Shown piece by piece: positions 19,104 through 30,412 of a DNA stretch of 60,000 nucleotides. The position numbers were made by a program, and so were the translations under genes. The notes under the pieces were generated by a model, which saw only the letters and a program-made list of their open reading frames with translations, was not told the origin of the DNA and searched no databases. Source of the stretch: Polytrichum commune (lineage: Eukaryota; Streptophyta; Polytrichopsida; Polytrichales; Polytrichaceae); the NCBI GenBank assembly GCA_950295325.1, contig OX485804.1, positions 66,938,033 through 66,998,032 of the forward strand. Reading direction: 5' to 3'. Numbering within the stretch: the stretch's first letter is position 1; each line of letters opens with the position of its first letter.

Positions 19104-20760
19104 TTAGAATGTTAGCATTAAAAGTTAGAATTGATAGGGAATTTAGGGAAAATTAGTTCATTTAGTATTTAGCCTAGAAGAAGGAAGGTCAAAATGAAAC
19201 TAAGTAGTGCTAGAAGATAGCAAAGTAGAAAAAATATGCTAGCTAGTAAAAACAACTAGCTAAGCAAATATTAGTAGATGCTAGCTATTAAGCAAATGTT
19301 AGTAAATGCTAGCTAAGCAAGTGTTAGTTTATTAGTAGTGTGAGGCACACAAGACTATTAGAGGTGGTTTAGGTAAGAAGATAAAATCGGCGTGAAGAAT
19401 TTTGAAGACAAAAAAGAAAGAGAGCAAGGAGGATACTTGCCCACTTGCCCCCTTGCCAACTCGATGGCGGAAAAATTAGAAAGATTTCTAAAGGTTTTTT
19501 GTCGGAGCCACCTCGGCAAGAGGGTGGCAACCTCAACCGGTAAAACCCCCGAGCCAAAATTTCGGGAAAGGGTTTGAAAAATGGATCCGGTGGAGGAGGG
19601 GTCCAACCCTTTTGTGAGAGGGTTTAAAAACCCCTCCTTCCACCTTGTAGCTCTCTCTCTTTCTCTACTTTTTGGGCGAAGCCCTGCTTCAATGTAGTTA
19701 GGAAAAAATCCTTTAGCATGTATTCTCAATGGTCTAAAAGAAAGGCTTGAGAACCTCCTCTACTCTCTCTCTCCTAGTTAGGTTGTGTGTTTATTAACAC
19801 ACCAACAAAATTATTCCTTCTTTTGTAGAGGTAGGTTGGATGGTAGACTTTTGAGTGGAGGCATTGTAGACCTCATCTGCCAATGCCCTGAAGGCTTAGT
19901 TCAAAAGCTAGAACAAGATACTTATCATTTTTCTCTTAGAGAGATTTCCTATAGCTATCCATAGCCGTTTCCCATTTGTGATTTGGTTAAGATGACAATT
20001 AGTTATGAATTTTCAAAGATGGAGTAGAAAAAACTGGGTGGTCTTGTGGGTAGCGGCTGCTGGATCAGACCTGCGAGCCCAATAGGAATTTTAATTCCAA
20101 GAAGTTATATTTTTCCCAAGTAGAACTTTTGTGTAGCTTTCCAAAATGGCTTAGAACATTTGATTTGAGCATGATTTGAATTAGATATGAATTGTGCAAG
20201 ATGGGACACATAGTTTGAGAACTTTTGGTTGACTGCTGCATTACAGAGGACCCGCTGGGTTCACTTCGGCTTACCTTTCTAATCACATATTTTTATCAAA
20301 TACATCTTTTTAATATCTCTCCAGGGTCATATAGAACGTTTGATTTGAATAAGATTTGAATTAGATATGAATTGTTGAAGGTGAGATACATAGTTTAAGT
20401 CTTCTTGATTGACTGCTGTGTTACAAGGAGTCTGCTGAATTTTTATTAGCTTAACCTGTTGATGTCATAATTTTCCTAGTTAGAGCTTGTTCATAGCTTT
20501 CCAATGGTATAAGGAAAGCCTAGATCCAAGTAGTAAGGAATGTGCTATGAATTTTTGAAGTTAGAAGGTAGATAGGTGGGTTGGAAGGGTCGGTTGAATC
20601 GACCTCACACTTCCAACCCTCATAACTTTTGCAAAATTTATCCGATTAAAATGGTTTTTAGATCATTGGAAAGATAATTAGGTGCACTAAGTATAAATAT
20701 TATGCTTAGGATTAAATTACAGTGCAGAATAAATATTTTATATTTGAATTGTTAACTAAG
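19104..20760. other. Non-coding, probably old retrotransposon sequence
   Basis: No gene seen. Features include repeated 'gctagcta' text (19190-19330), a TTTAAAA box (about 19623) followed by CT-rich text as in retroelement U3/R regions, and two related ~170-bp blocks near 20160-20270 and 20330-20450 ('agatatgaattgt...gactgctg'). No paired LTR, primer site or coding domain was found. Confidence 0.35.
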
Positions 20761-21805
20761 GTACGCTTACTACCAAACTAGTTACAAAGAAGGAGGCAAG
20801 GTCAACGCTCGGAAAGTGAAGCAAGGAAGGAGGTAGCGGCTCGGCCTCCATCGAGCCCAAATCGACCGAGGAGAATTGAGGTAAATTTACTAACGCTAGC
20901 CTTCCATTTAGGGTTGGAGGGAGCGCGGCTAAGGTACGCATCTCTAAACCCACTCACCTATCTCGTAAGGTCAAGTGGCTTGACCACTTGACCGCCAAGG
21001 GAGTACCCAACTCCATTGTTTTTGGGGCCCTTGGTATGTTTTGTGGTAGTAGCTTCATTTATTAGCAAGTTTCGTGTGTGGTAAGTCGGATTAATCACCG
21101 ACACGACCACTCTGAATGTTGTTGGTGGAAAGGTGGGGTTAATGACCCGCGAATCCACTATTATGTTGTTGGCCCCATAGATTGGGAGTAATGGCCCAAT
21201 TTATGAAGATTGCGCAACAGGTTGAACCTACAGGTCGCCCGTCACCCTGGTCCCATTGAGTTGCATTTCGTGGTCTATCCAGTGTAAACACATTTAACAA
21301 TCAAAACATACAAAATAAATCGTAAACCCTTGTTGGCAAGAGACCCGAGGTAAGGGGTGATGCCTAATATGTTAATGTAGTAAGTTAGGACGTGCAAACA
21401 AAAGTAAGTAATTAAGAAGGAATTTGTGTGAAGGGTGGGACTTAGGCCAAGTTCCCCCGCTTAGAAAACTAAATAGAACTAAATAAAGAAATAGGAAGAA
21501 TTGAATGGTCCATCAAATTGTCGTTATTCCGTTCGTTGAGTTAGGGTGGTATGAGTCACACCCGGTTGGGTGTATCAGAACCATCCCAATTCACAAATTA
21601 GGATTGCCTTGGTTTCAAGGCTGGTGCGTCTGCGCGTAGAATAGGTTGTAGGTTAAGGTTAGAACTAGATATGAAATTGGTTAGTGGAGTTTAAAGCCAC
21701 ACTAGTAAAAAACTAAGGCCTAACCTCCGGAGGTACTACGACGCATATTTAATCTCCCTTAAAAATCTAACTACTCACGTTATACACCTATCATCCGGGT
21801 TCGGC
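20761..21805. other. Non-coding stretch
   Basis: No exon, RNA gene or strong repeat could be supported. Text such as 'gacccgcgaatccac' and 'cacccggttgggtg' looks transposon-derived but no family is recognised. Confidence 0.35.
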
Positions 21806-22090
21806 TTGGGCGCCTGCAAATGCAGGCCACCTTCACCGAAGGGCTTGTGTGATACTTTTAGGCTCCCTCGAAAGGGGGTGGCCCAAAAGTACCACACTTT
21901 TCATGCTGAGATTGTTGCAGAAGCATATGCAGCTACTTCATCACCAGACCCTTCTCTAGAAAAACCTAGTAGTTGCCGTCCTATAGAAAAATATTTCCAT
22001 ATTTCTGCAGAAGTTGATGGATCATCTAGTGACAGTGATAGCGAGGAAGGATGGATTGAGGCTTCTAATGATGTTGAAATGTCTTCGTGA
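21806..22090 (+). CDS. Acidic C-terminal-like ORF fragment
   Basis: An open frame ending in an acidic tail (GSSSDSDSEEGWIEAS). The phrase EIVAEAYAATS resembles KVVAEAYAGIN at 23.3 kb. It might be a displaced last exon. No domain recognised; the upstream part is Pro/Cys-rich and may not be coding. Confidence 0.25.
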   Translation: MGACKCRPPSPKGLCDTFRLPRKGVAQKYHTFHAEIVAEAYAATSSPDPSLEKPSSCRPIEKYFHISAEVDGSSSDSDSEEGWIEASNDVEMSS

Positions 22091-22633
22091 TCATTGAAGC
22101 ACTTCACATAAAAATACGTGTATTTCCTTCTAATATATGATCTATTTTTATTTTTATGAACCTTGGATTTTAAGAACTTTAAAGGCTTTGAAGCTCTACA
22201 TAGCATTGTCCTCGACATCGACGACCAATTGCTTTGCTCCGATGTTCAAACGGAAGCTAGACATATGTATGATGAATTGTGATGATCGTTTGAGACGTTT
22301 TAGCAAAACGTCAACAAACTGACATTTAATGTCAAGCATAAAAAATTCATGCATTCGCGACAAACGACTCTGCATGACATATTCAAACAATAAAATACAA
22401 ACCCTGATTTTTGTAAAAAAAAAATTGCGCACTTAACCATGATGCGTACTTAAATGGATGCGTACTTTATTAACCACTTTAATGTCTAGATGATGACTAT
22501 TTAAATTGGGCCGTTTGAAAAAAATTCAACCATGTTGATATGCATGTTGGGAGATTCTAATGTACCAAAGGTGTTTTTTTTGTTTACAAGGCCTTTCCAA
22601 AAAAAATCATTTGTGTGAACTGCAAAAATCCCT
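22091..22633. other. AT-rich, no gene seen
   Basis: Nothing supported beyond short AT-rich repeats; it leads into the transposon-end motif. Confidence 0.4.
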
Positions 22634-22821
22634 CCGCGGGAATAGGACCTTGATTAATTTTTGTTAAATAATATGCAGATTTTATAGAATGAAACCATAA
22701 ATTCTCCACGGTCATAGGGTCTATATCATACATTTCATTGAAAAATTTGAAGAATAAAAATTCAAATTTTCTGCTCACGGCTCACTGCTCACCGCTCACC
22801 GCTCACCGCTCACAAGATAGC
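22634..22821 (+). repeat. Transposon 3'-end motif, fourth copy (B)
   Basis: CCGCGGGAATAGGACC (22634-22649), about 124 bp of AT-rich text, then GCTCACGGCTCACTGCTCAC and further CGCTCAC units (22773-22813) followed by aAGATAGC. Same orientation as copy A and the same right edge (AAGATAGC). No transposase lies upstream; the nearest + strand gene is the ParB/methyltransferase-like gene ending at 19103. Confidence 0.65.
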
Positions 22822-23238
22822 ATTCCTGATCACAAATAAGAGTTTGGAATATTTTGTATGCAATATTATATTGGTTAACATATTTCCCCTTCAATAAGAT
22901 CTATGGTTTGGATTTCCCTACCTAAACCATATTCATACAAGCTCTCATATTTTGTGTGCAATAATATGAATGTTTATTGATTACCCCTTCAATTTGGTCT
23001 AAGGTTTGGGTTGCCCACCCTAAACCATCACAAATATGAGTTATTAATGGGGTTCTTGGTCTAAACACCCGCTTCAAAGTGTTCGCATCTTACAACTTTC
23101 TCCCATATGTGTTCCATTTATCCTTCTTCTCATTTATGTGAATGTCTCAAAATGCCCAAAAAGTCTCAAATTAACGAATATAGTGTTATAAATGGTATGG
23201 TGTGAATTAACTTGTGTAAACCGGAATGTGTGTTGTAG
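22822..23238. other. Non-coding
   Basis: No gene. Contains two related phrases around 'ggtttggnttncccnccctaaacca' (22900-23030) and the 23125-23190 segment shared with 8310-8375. Confidence 0.4.
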
Positions 23239-23640
23239 AATCCTATCAGAGTTAGAGTGAAGGTATGGGTTTTGCACCCGTTGTACGAACTTGGGAAGGT
23301 TGTAGCGGAGGCCTATGCTGGAATCAACCACAAGTCAAGGTGCATAAATGACGAGCAAGATTTGTGCAAGAAAGGGGAACAAATGATCTCAGTAATCAGA
23401 GTGTTCTACAAGGACACTCCGGTGATGTTCAAGAAGGAGGGCCGTTTTCTAAAGCACATCGCCTACCTGGATCAAGCGGAGGGACTACCCAATAGCCCCA
23501 TATTGTGGGGTGTATGTTGGGGCCATTCACGATCAGGGTACTACTTTCGGGACAAAGGACTTAAGGACTTTGTCGCATTAATCTTGGTTTTTATCACGAT
23601 TTATTATTATTTGATCAATAAATTTTATATAAACAAGTAG
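23239..23640 (+). CDS. Orphan exon-like ORF
   Basis: Open from a TGTGTTGTAG acceptor (23238) to TAG 23640, about 133 codons (VWVLHPLYELGKVVAEAYAG...ILWGVCWGHSRSGYY). Composition is protein-like up to about 23570, then AT-rich. It has no partner exon and no recognised domain; possibly a gene remnant. Confidence 0.3.
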   Translation, partial: NPIRVRVKVWVLHPLYELGKVVAEAYAGINHKSRCINDEQDLCKKGEQMISVIRVFYKDTPVMFKKEGRFLKHIAYLDQAEGLPNSPILWGVCWGHSRSGYYFRDKGLKDFVALILVFITIYYYLINKFYINK

Positions 23641-25440
23641 ATAGTTCATAAGCTTTATCAAGAAAGATTTTTATTATTATTTAATAATCACCCTAAACCC
23701 TAAACCCTAGGCCACATCAGTGGCATTTTTTTGCTATTTAGGTGTGCATTGGTGGTCAATTATTTCCTGTTATGCATCTTGGTACCTTGGTAAAAGTGTC
23801 ATGTGTCCATTCATATAATTTTTTTTGTCCAATTCTAATACTAGACGTTCCTTTTACGTGTGGCCGTGAGTATATGTATATTTGGACATGTTTGCTGCCA
23901 CATGTAAAGTTGGGCAATTGCTATTCAATACATATTTGGTTCTATTGGTACACACTTGAACGATGAGTGTGAGGAAAAAATTTGGGATTGTTTCGATTGA
24001 TTCTTGTTGTCCTTTTCATTCCTTGATCCTAAGGTGAACAATTAAGACAACACTCCTCAATGTCCTTTAAGGAATCAAAAGGATATCTTAGATGACCCTA
24101 TTCCTTCTAAATTAATTTTGTTAGTGTACTCGATATGGAGTATGAAATGTAGGTATGATCCAAAATATGCTTCACAATACAAATCTAAGCATACCAAGCA
24201 TGTGAAGTTATCCAAAAAAATCCGTTTTCCGTTAGACGGCCAAAAGTAGTACCCTAACCGTGAATGGCCCCTGTTACATTATGCAAATTCCGAGCATGGA
24301 AGAAATTACTCGCATGATGAGTAATGTAACGTCTGTTGTTTGTGGCAGGGCTTCGTCTGCAGGTATGGAACAAGGACCAAAAGGCAAGTCAGGAAAAGCA
24401 GTGACCAGGAAAGATGAGTCTATGCAGCCCGACAAAACGCGCGACACCCAGCAATTGAGGAAAACAACAGACACTCCGAAATATTCAGGGAAGAAACTCA
24501 TATAATCCCATCCCAGGTGATTGCCAAGGTTGACCCACAATCCAATTTGAATTGTGATGTGCATGATATGATGTTGCATCGGAGTTGTGTACTTGTTGCA
24601 TGTATACCCACAGTGGCAGTTTCTCTTCTAAATGTGCATTTGTGATGAGTGCTTTGGCAAGTGACAACGTATGGAGATGGAATGTCCTGGGATCTCTGTC
24701 TTCTCTGCTCTATAATGTCTGCACGAACCATTAAACAATTGCCACCCTAAACCAACACCATGGGCAAGAAGCATTGCAGTGCATGGATCCAAATAGCAAT
24801 TGACATTGAACACCACAAAGAATGTGTTCTAGGTGGTTAACACCAAAATCCAAGAAGTGCATCTGCAAGCCACGGGCTGGTCTCCAAGCCTCGTGCTTTG
24901 AGGTGTTGAATTTTATCACCCTCATATTGGTTTATATAACGTGCATGCTCACAGTGATGACATGATTGGAACTCATGTCCAAATAAGAGCCTGGCAGGTT
25001 TGAGCTATAACCCCCCCCCTTTGGTTGTCGTGCAAGTTCACTCTCACAACAACCAAGAAAATGCAAGCAATGTGGTTTTTGCAGTGCTGGCAGTTGACCA
25101 ATGTTGGCGCGCAATGGGCTGTTGATTGTTGCACAGTATTGGGTGCAATTGTTGACCACATCGTTTGTAGCACAGACATCTGCATGTATTCTACTTATAG
25201 TGAACCCACAACAACCACCATTTCCAGTAGTTCAAGATCACTCCCAATTGTCGGAATTGTGCAGAATCCCAGTTGCGTAATGTATTGGGGAGTGGCACTT
25301 GTTGCAGGATGTGGACGCAGATCCCGTCCATGAGGAGGTTGGCAACATGGAAGATGTGCCAAGAAACACCCTTCTACATGGAGAATTGGCTACTGTATAT
25401 ACAAGACACATACACTGCAGCTGTGAAGAATGATCCAAGA
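23641..25440. other. Non-coding flank of the first LTR element
   Basis: No convincing gene; short ORFs such as 24260-24505 lack support. A 20-bp telomere-like run (CCCTAAACCCTAAACCCTAG, 23692-23710) and a C9 tract near 25011 are present. Confidence 0.4.
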
Positions 25441-25445
25441 AGCAG
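25441..25445. repeat. Target-site duplication AGCAG (left)
   Basis: AGCAG at 25441-25445 is repeated at 33609-33613 on the far side of the element, the 5-bp duplication expected for Ty3/gypsy integration. Confidence 0.9.
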
Positions 25446-26420
25446 TGTCGCAACCCTTGCTAGCCCCCCCTTGACCATCTTGCCAATTTTCAATTCTAGC
25501 AAAGGTTACGAGTGGCTAACCCTTCGCATACCGCCATGCTAATGGTTAGCTCCTCTAACCCCGGACCAATAGTTCATAGGAGGGAACCAACCCTCCTACT
25601 TTGCTTTCGGGACTCACCCCTTAATCGGTAACCCATTTCCCCAATGTGGACTTCCATCCATGGAAGTCCAATCCTATGTTGATCATCGCGTTGCCGGAGC
25701 AACACTACAACAACCCGAACCATACTAGGCAACTATGGCCTCACAATGGGCCAATGCCCATGGAGGCCTTGACGTTCGGCCTCGGGTGGGTGAGGCCACA
25801 CCACCTCACCCATATAAGCCTCTAGGACTTCACGCGGGGCCCCTACCCCACCGTCAACCAACCTCTTGTCTCTCTACCAAGAGTTGGGGCCAAGTGGACA
25901 TTTTCCTTTAGCTGCTGGGCCTAGAACCCCCCAGCAGCTTCAGACCATCATAACTTCCTTGTATGATGTTTTATCATAACAACCAACCACTCCATCTTCA
26001 TCTACGTTTCACGTAGATGCCGATGGACTCCTCAGTTGCCCCATTTGGGCAAGTTACGAGGACGTTATGCCTCTTTGAACCTTGGCAGTCCCGGGAGTCA
26101 CTCCCAGGCACTGCTGCACCAGGGCGCTGTCCCGGGACAGCGCCCCACTCAAATGGCCATAACTCCTAGCTCACACCTCGGATTGAGGTGTTCTTGAGCA
26201 TTCTAGAATCACCACGCTATGAGCTACGCATAGCTCATGGCCTTACCCTCATGCTTCCTAGTCTCAGTGGGTGGGAGGCGTTCCCAACGCCCGGGGCCCT
26301 CACCCACACTAGGATCACTTGGGCCCTCTCACCAATGGCGCCACAAGTCCCGGGTGTCACTCCGGGGTCCCCCTTGTGCCCATGGTGTTTCGGGCACTCC
26401 TTATGGAGAGGTGCGCGACA
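25446..26420 (-). repeat. Element 1, 3' LTR (975 bp)
   Basis: Begins TGTCGCAACCC and ends GTGCGCGACA on the + strand (TG...CA ends). Contains a 24-bp perfect palindrome at 26122-26145 around GCTGTCCCGGGACAGC and a TATATG box on the sense strand near 25817-25812. An open frame on the + strand (from 26237) is antisense to the element. Confidence 0.9.
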
Positions 26421-26437
26421 CTCACCCCCACCAAACG
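26421..26437 (-). other. Polypurine tract, element 1
   Basis: On the - strand TTGGTGGGGGTGAG directly precedes the 3' LTR; this purine-rich run fixes the element's orientation. Confidence 0.75.
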
Positions 26438-27239
26438 GAGTCGATGCCCTCATCGACTATACTCGTAGTCGGCACACCAATTCTCAAGTTGCCATCCTCT
26501 ATGGTGCGGCATTGTGTTTACCTTAGGGCGCGACCCCCACAATGCATCTTCAAATTTGGCATGGTCCCAAAGGTGTCGTTCCTAGGTGGTCCGTTAGCGA
26601 CCTTGGATCTCTCATCCAAGGACCTAACCTATACTAGACCCACCTACTTTGGGACTCACTTGGGTTGCCCCTCCTTTGGGGCCTCCCCCGTTAGGCTCCA
26701 CTAGCCTAACGTGACACATCTAGGCGAGACCTCAACGCTTCCACTAAGTTGTCTCGGTTGCAACTCCAAGATGGCTTTCCATTGTTAAGCCACGCCTCGA
26801 TCGCACGGGGGTGATGCCAAGTCCCGCCCGACTCGGTTCCCACTTTGCTCTTTCGAGACATGGGTTCATGACTCCCATGCGCCAACTCTCGTTAGCTCGC
26901 GGGTAGCACTTTTATGAGCACGCGCCATCACCTTGTCCCCGCCCGGACAAGCCCACAACTAAGAAGTTTCTTGGTTTTATCCAAGGCCCCTCCTAGCCAT
27001 GGCCCCCAATTACTCGGCTTACCCAACCTAGTTTGGCATGTCTATTCCCCCTCTTCCATTAACCAAGCACAAGTACAAGACTAGGACCTCATCTCATACT
27101 TTTCTCTTTGCACCACTAAAGTTTGGACTTTATTCCCTCAAGCCAAAGAACAAGTTCATGTTGTGGAGTAATTAACCTCGAAGCTAAGTGTGCTACTAGC
27201 GTCTCTCCCCCACTAAAGGAGATTGATGTCCTCATCAAT

Positions 27240-28700
27240 GCCTACGCTTCATTTCATTCGAGTGTCTAGCCTTAGTTTCTTCAAAGTGCTTTACCAATTC
27301 CTTGCCGTTCATCATGTCTCTTGCCGCTACCCAAACGGCTTCTTTCTCATGGTATCCTCACCATTTCACCAAGTACTCTTTTGTACATTTTTTTTCATTT
27401 TCACTTGGGCTTCCTACACTTGAGGATGCCCTCCTACCTCATGTTCCAAATGACGTCCACAAGGTCGGGAGGTGGCCTAATCACTTGCTTGTGTTCGGGC
27501 CACAAGGTGTCGTCCTAAAATGACTTTCGTAATGAGACATGAAATGTCGGATGCACTTTGATCTCCGGCAGTAATTCCAATCTATACATGTCCTTGAACA
27601 CTTGTTCCATAATGGAAAACAAAGCTCCAATTTTGGACATGAACTTTGGAGTGAGGCCTTCCGGCTAAGTGAAGTTGTTCACATTCAACAACGCCTTTTG
27701 GCCCACCTCATTCTCCACTTCGCGTCTTCCGGCATTGACTTGCACTCCGTAGCACCTTCGGGCTTTCTCCACCAACAACTTGGTCATCTCCAAGACTTGT
27801 TCACGCTTCTTGGCCAAGTCCTCACCATCTTGGTTGAACTCTAGTGTTGAATGTGCCCCCTCGAGAGCTAGGTTAATAGGTTGGAGCGCATCCACTCCAT
27901 AAGCCACCACGAAAGACCACCCCTTGGTAGCCAAGTGCGTGGCTACATTGCAATTACACTCCGCTCGACCCACATAGTCCGCCCAATCTCCTTGGTCCGC
28001 CCCCACCAAGTTCCTCAAGTATTGCTTCAAGACTCCATTCACACGCTCCGATTTTCCATTCATTTGGGAATGCAAGGTCGTGCTAAACCTTAGTTTCATT
28101 CCGACCTCCTTAGAGAAATGCATTGAAAATGCACTTGTGAACTTTGGATCTTGATCCCACACAATCACTCTTGGCAACCCGTGGTGCCTCAACCATCCTT
28201 TGAGAAAAGGCTATGCGGTCTCCAACGCGGTGGCGGTTCCCACAATCGGCACCATGTGTGCCCACTTGGCAAACCGCTCTACCATCAACAAGATGGCATC
28301 ATACCCATGTGACTCCGGCAAACTTGTGATCAAGTCCATGCACATACCATGCCATGGCGCCAACGGGATAGGCAACGGTTGCAAGAAGCCGCCTTGTTTT
28401 TGGTAAGAGGCTCGGTTCACTTGGCACTTTGATTCAAGCCTTCACAAAGTGGGCTATATCTTCCTTTATGCACCGCCAATGGTACCCCTTTGACACCATT
28501 CTATGGCGGCTTTTTCTTTCTCCTCTATGGCCGGCAATAGGACTATCATATTCCTCCTTCAAAACCGATAGCCTCAACTTGCCTTGTGGCACATATACCT
28601 GACTTTGTTTGCACTTGAACAATCCGTCGACCAACTTAACCTCTTTGAGCACCTTGCTCTTGCGAAGCTCACCTAAAAGCTTTTGTGCTTTGGGGTAGTT
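27240..28700 (-). pseudogene. Element 1 integrase and chromodomain, degraded
   Basis: On the - strand: a zinc-finger part (28652-28434, AGHRGERKSRHRM...HWRCIKEDI), start of the catalytic core (28420-28211, MDLITSLPESHGYDAIL), then 28192-27665 with IVWDQDPKFTS and QMNGKSERVN, the second Asp and the Glu of the DDE triad. A GPY/F-type tail lies near 27600, and a chromodomain relic (AVW-AARDMMN-KELVKHFEE) around 27360-27270. Stops and shifts separate the pieces. Confidence 0.8.
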
Positions 28701-28914
28701 AATTTACCCCTCCCGTATCTTGCATCACAAGTTTCCTTTGCCGGCACACATTAGCCACAAGGTTTGGATGGTTCTCATTGCTTGGAACTCTTCCGGTCTA
28801 CTTCGCGCATCCGGCACCACATTTCCACGGTCCGGTTTGTGGATCAAATCCACCTTCATAAGCGCCAAACTATTATGCCTCCGCAATGACTTGGCGTTCA
28901 CTTACGCTTGTATG

Positions 28915-29700
28915 TCAAAATACTTTTAGGACACATTGTCCATGTAGACCTTTGCTTTGTGCGACCCCATATAATGTCGCCACATCTTCAAGCAATGCAC
29001 TACGGCAAAGAAGTTCTTTGTCATGAGTTGGTTGTCTTCTTTGACAACCATCGAGCTTCATGCTCCCATATGCAATGGCCATCCATCTTACACATAATCC
29101 ACCATTGGCAAAGGCACTCACCCCCTTATGTACCTCGAAAGGTTTGTCAAGCTCCGCGAACTTGAGCACGGGCGGCGAAGAGAACTTGGTGTTAAGCTCC
29201 CCAAAGACTCGTGACAAACATCATCCCACTCTTGGGATAGCCATTTCTTCCACAAGTCGCACAAGGTGGGACAACCATCGAGCTTCATGCTCTCATATGC
29301 CATGGCCATCCATCTTGCCTCAACATCCGCCAATGGTAAAGTCACTCGCCCCCGTATGCACCTCAAAAGGTTTGTCAAACTCCGCGAACTTGAGCACGGG
29401 CGGCGAAGAGAACTTGCTCTTAAGCTTCTCAAAGACTTGGTGGCAAGGCTCATCCCACTCTTGGGATAGCCATTTCTTTCACAAGTCGCACAAGGTTTGA
29501 CAACCTTTAAGCTTAATGCTCCCATATGCAATGGGCATCCATCTTGGATCAACATCCGCCAATGATAAAGTCCTTCGTCTCCATGTGCACCTCAAAATGC
29601 TTATGAAAACCCGGAAACTTAACCACATCTTGTGAAGGGAACTTGCTCTTGAGCTTCCCAAGGGCTTGGTGACAAGGCTCATCCCACTCTTGGAATAGCC
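28915..29700 (-). pseudogene. Element 1 RNase H-like region, three tandem ~228-bp copies
   Basis: Text encoding KFSSPPVLKFAELDKPFEVH...MAIAYGSMKLDG (end of reverse transcriptase into RNase H) is repeated with starts at 29043, 29269 and 29499, a period close to 228 bp. Only the copy nearest the integrase is followed by the KELLC...LHGQCVLKVF continuation. Element 2 has the same arrangement, so the expansion predates both insertions. Confidence 0.75.
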
Positions 29701-30022
29701 ATTTCCTCAATAAGTCGAGTAAGGCCCTAGCAACCTTAAAACAAATCTAGAATGAAGTGGTGGTAGTAGTTGGCTAGGCCAACCAATGACCTAAGCTTTT
29801 TTTTTTTGAATCAAGGACCAATTCTCCTCTTGGATTGCCTTGAAATTCTTCATGTTTGTCCACCAACTTCCTTTGTCACCACATGCCTCAAGAACTCAAT
29901 TTCTTCTTGAGCAAAGTTGCAATTCACTTCTTGGCGGTAACATTTTGAGCAACACATTGGTGAATACATCCTTGTATCTCACCAACATCCTACAAGTATG
30001 GTTTGGGGGAGGCCCATCTTTC

Positions 30023-30412
30023 CTAGCCTCCCCATGAGTTCCTTGGAGTTGCTTCAATTGAACCACGACCATTATGTTTACCATATTTCATTTGGTCCAT
30101 TAAGATCAAATTCAACTTGGGTCCTCCTACCATAGGAGTCCTTGTTAATTTGAACCTCAATTCTTTGCCATTATGACACATCATAATGCACGGCAAGCAC
30201 ACCGGCTTGCACCTCACATCTATCATGTGAGTTTCAAAGAAGGCGGCCTTCACAATGACATGCATTTCATCTATTTCACATGGTGTGAAATTTTGACAAA
30301 ATTCCAATGTTCCACATTGAAAGGTTACATGCATCGCGGCCTCCTTTGTCTCATGCGGTTCGCCCTTTCCAAACCGCACCTTGGTGGGCTTCACCACTCT
30401 ACCAATCGGCAA
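30023..30412 (-). pseudogene. Element 1 retropepsin-like region
   Basis: Reads KVRFGKGEPHETKEAAMHV and FCQNFTPCEIDEMHVIV, the region following the gypsy retropepsin active site. Upstream on the - strand the expected D-S/T-G is replaced: WVDKELRHSFMTPKL. Catalytic loss is therefore likely. Confidence 0.6.

Noticed and set aside
19104-20760. A third LTR retrotransposon
   Set aside because: U3/R-like features are suggestive, but no second LTR, primer site or coding domain was found.
23692-23710. Telomere
   Set aside because: Under three units of CCCTAAA in unique sequence; an interstitial remnant at most.
24260-24505. Coding ORF MNGPCYIMQIPSMEE...
   Set aside because: No splice context, motif or homologue in the window; composition is not distinctive.
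26188-26704. Open frames of 70-155 codons in the LTRs (MFLSILESPRHELRI..., MALPLCLLVFVGG...)
   Set aside because: They recur in every LTR copy in overlapping frames on both strands of GC-rich text and are antisense to the element; not genes.
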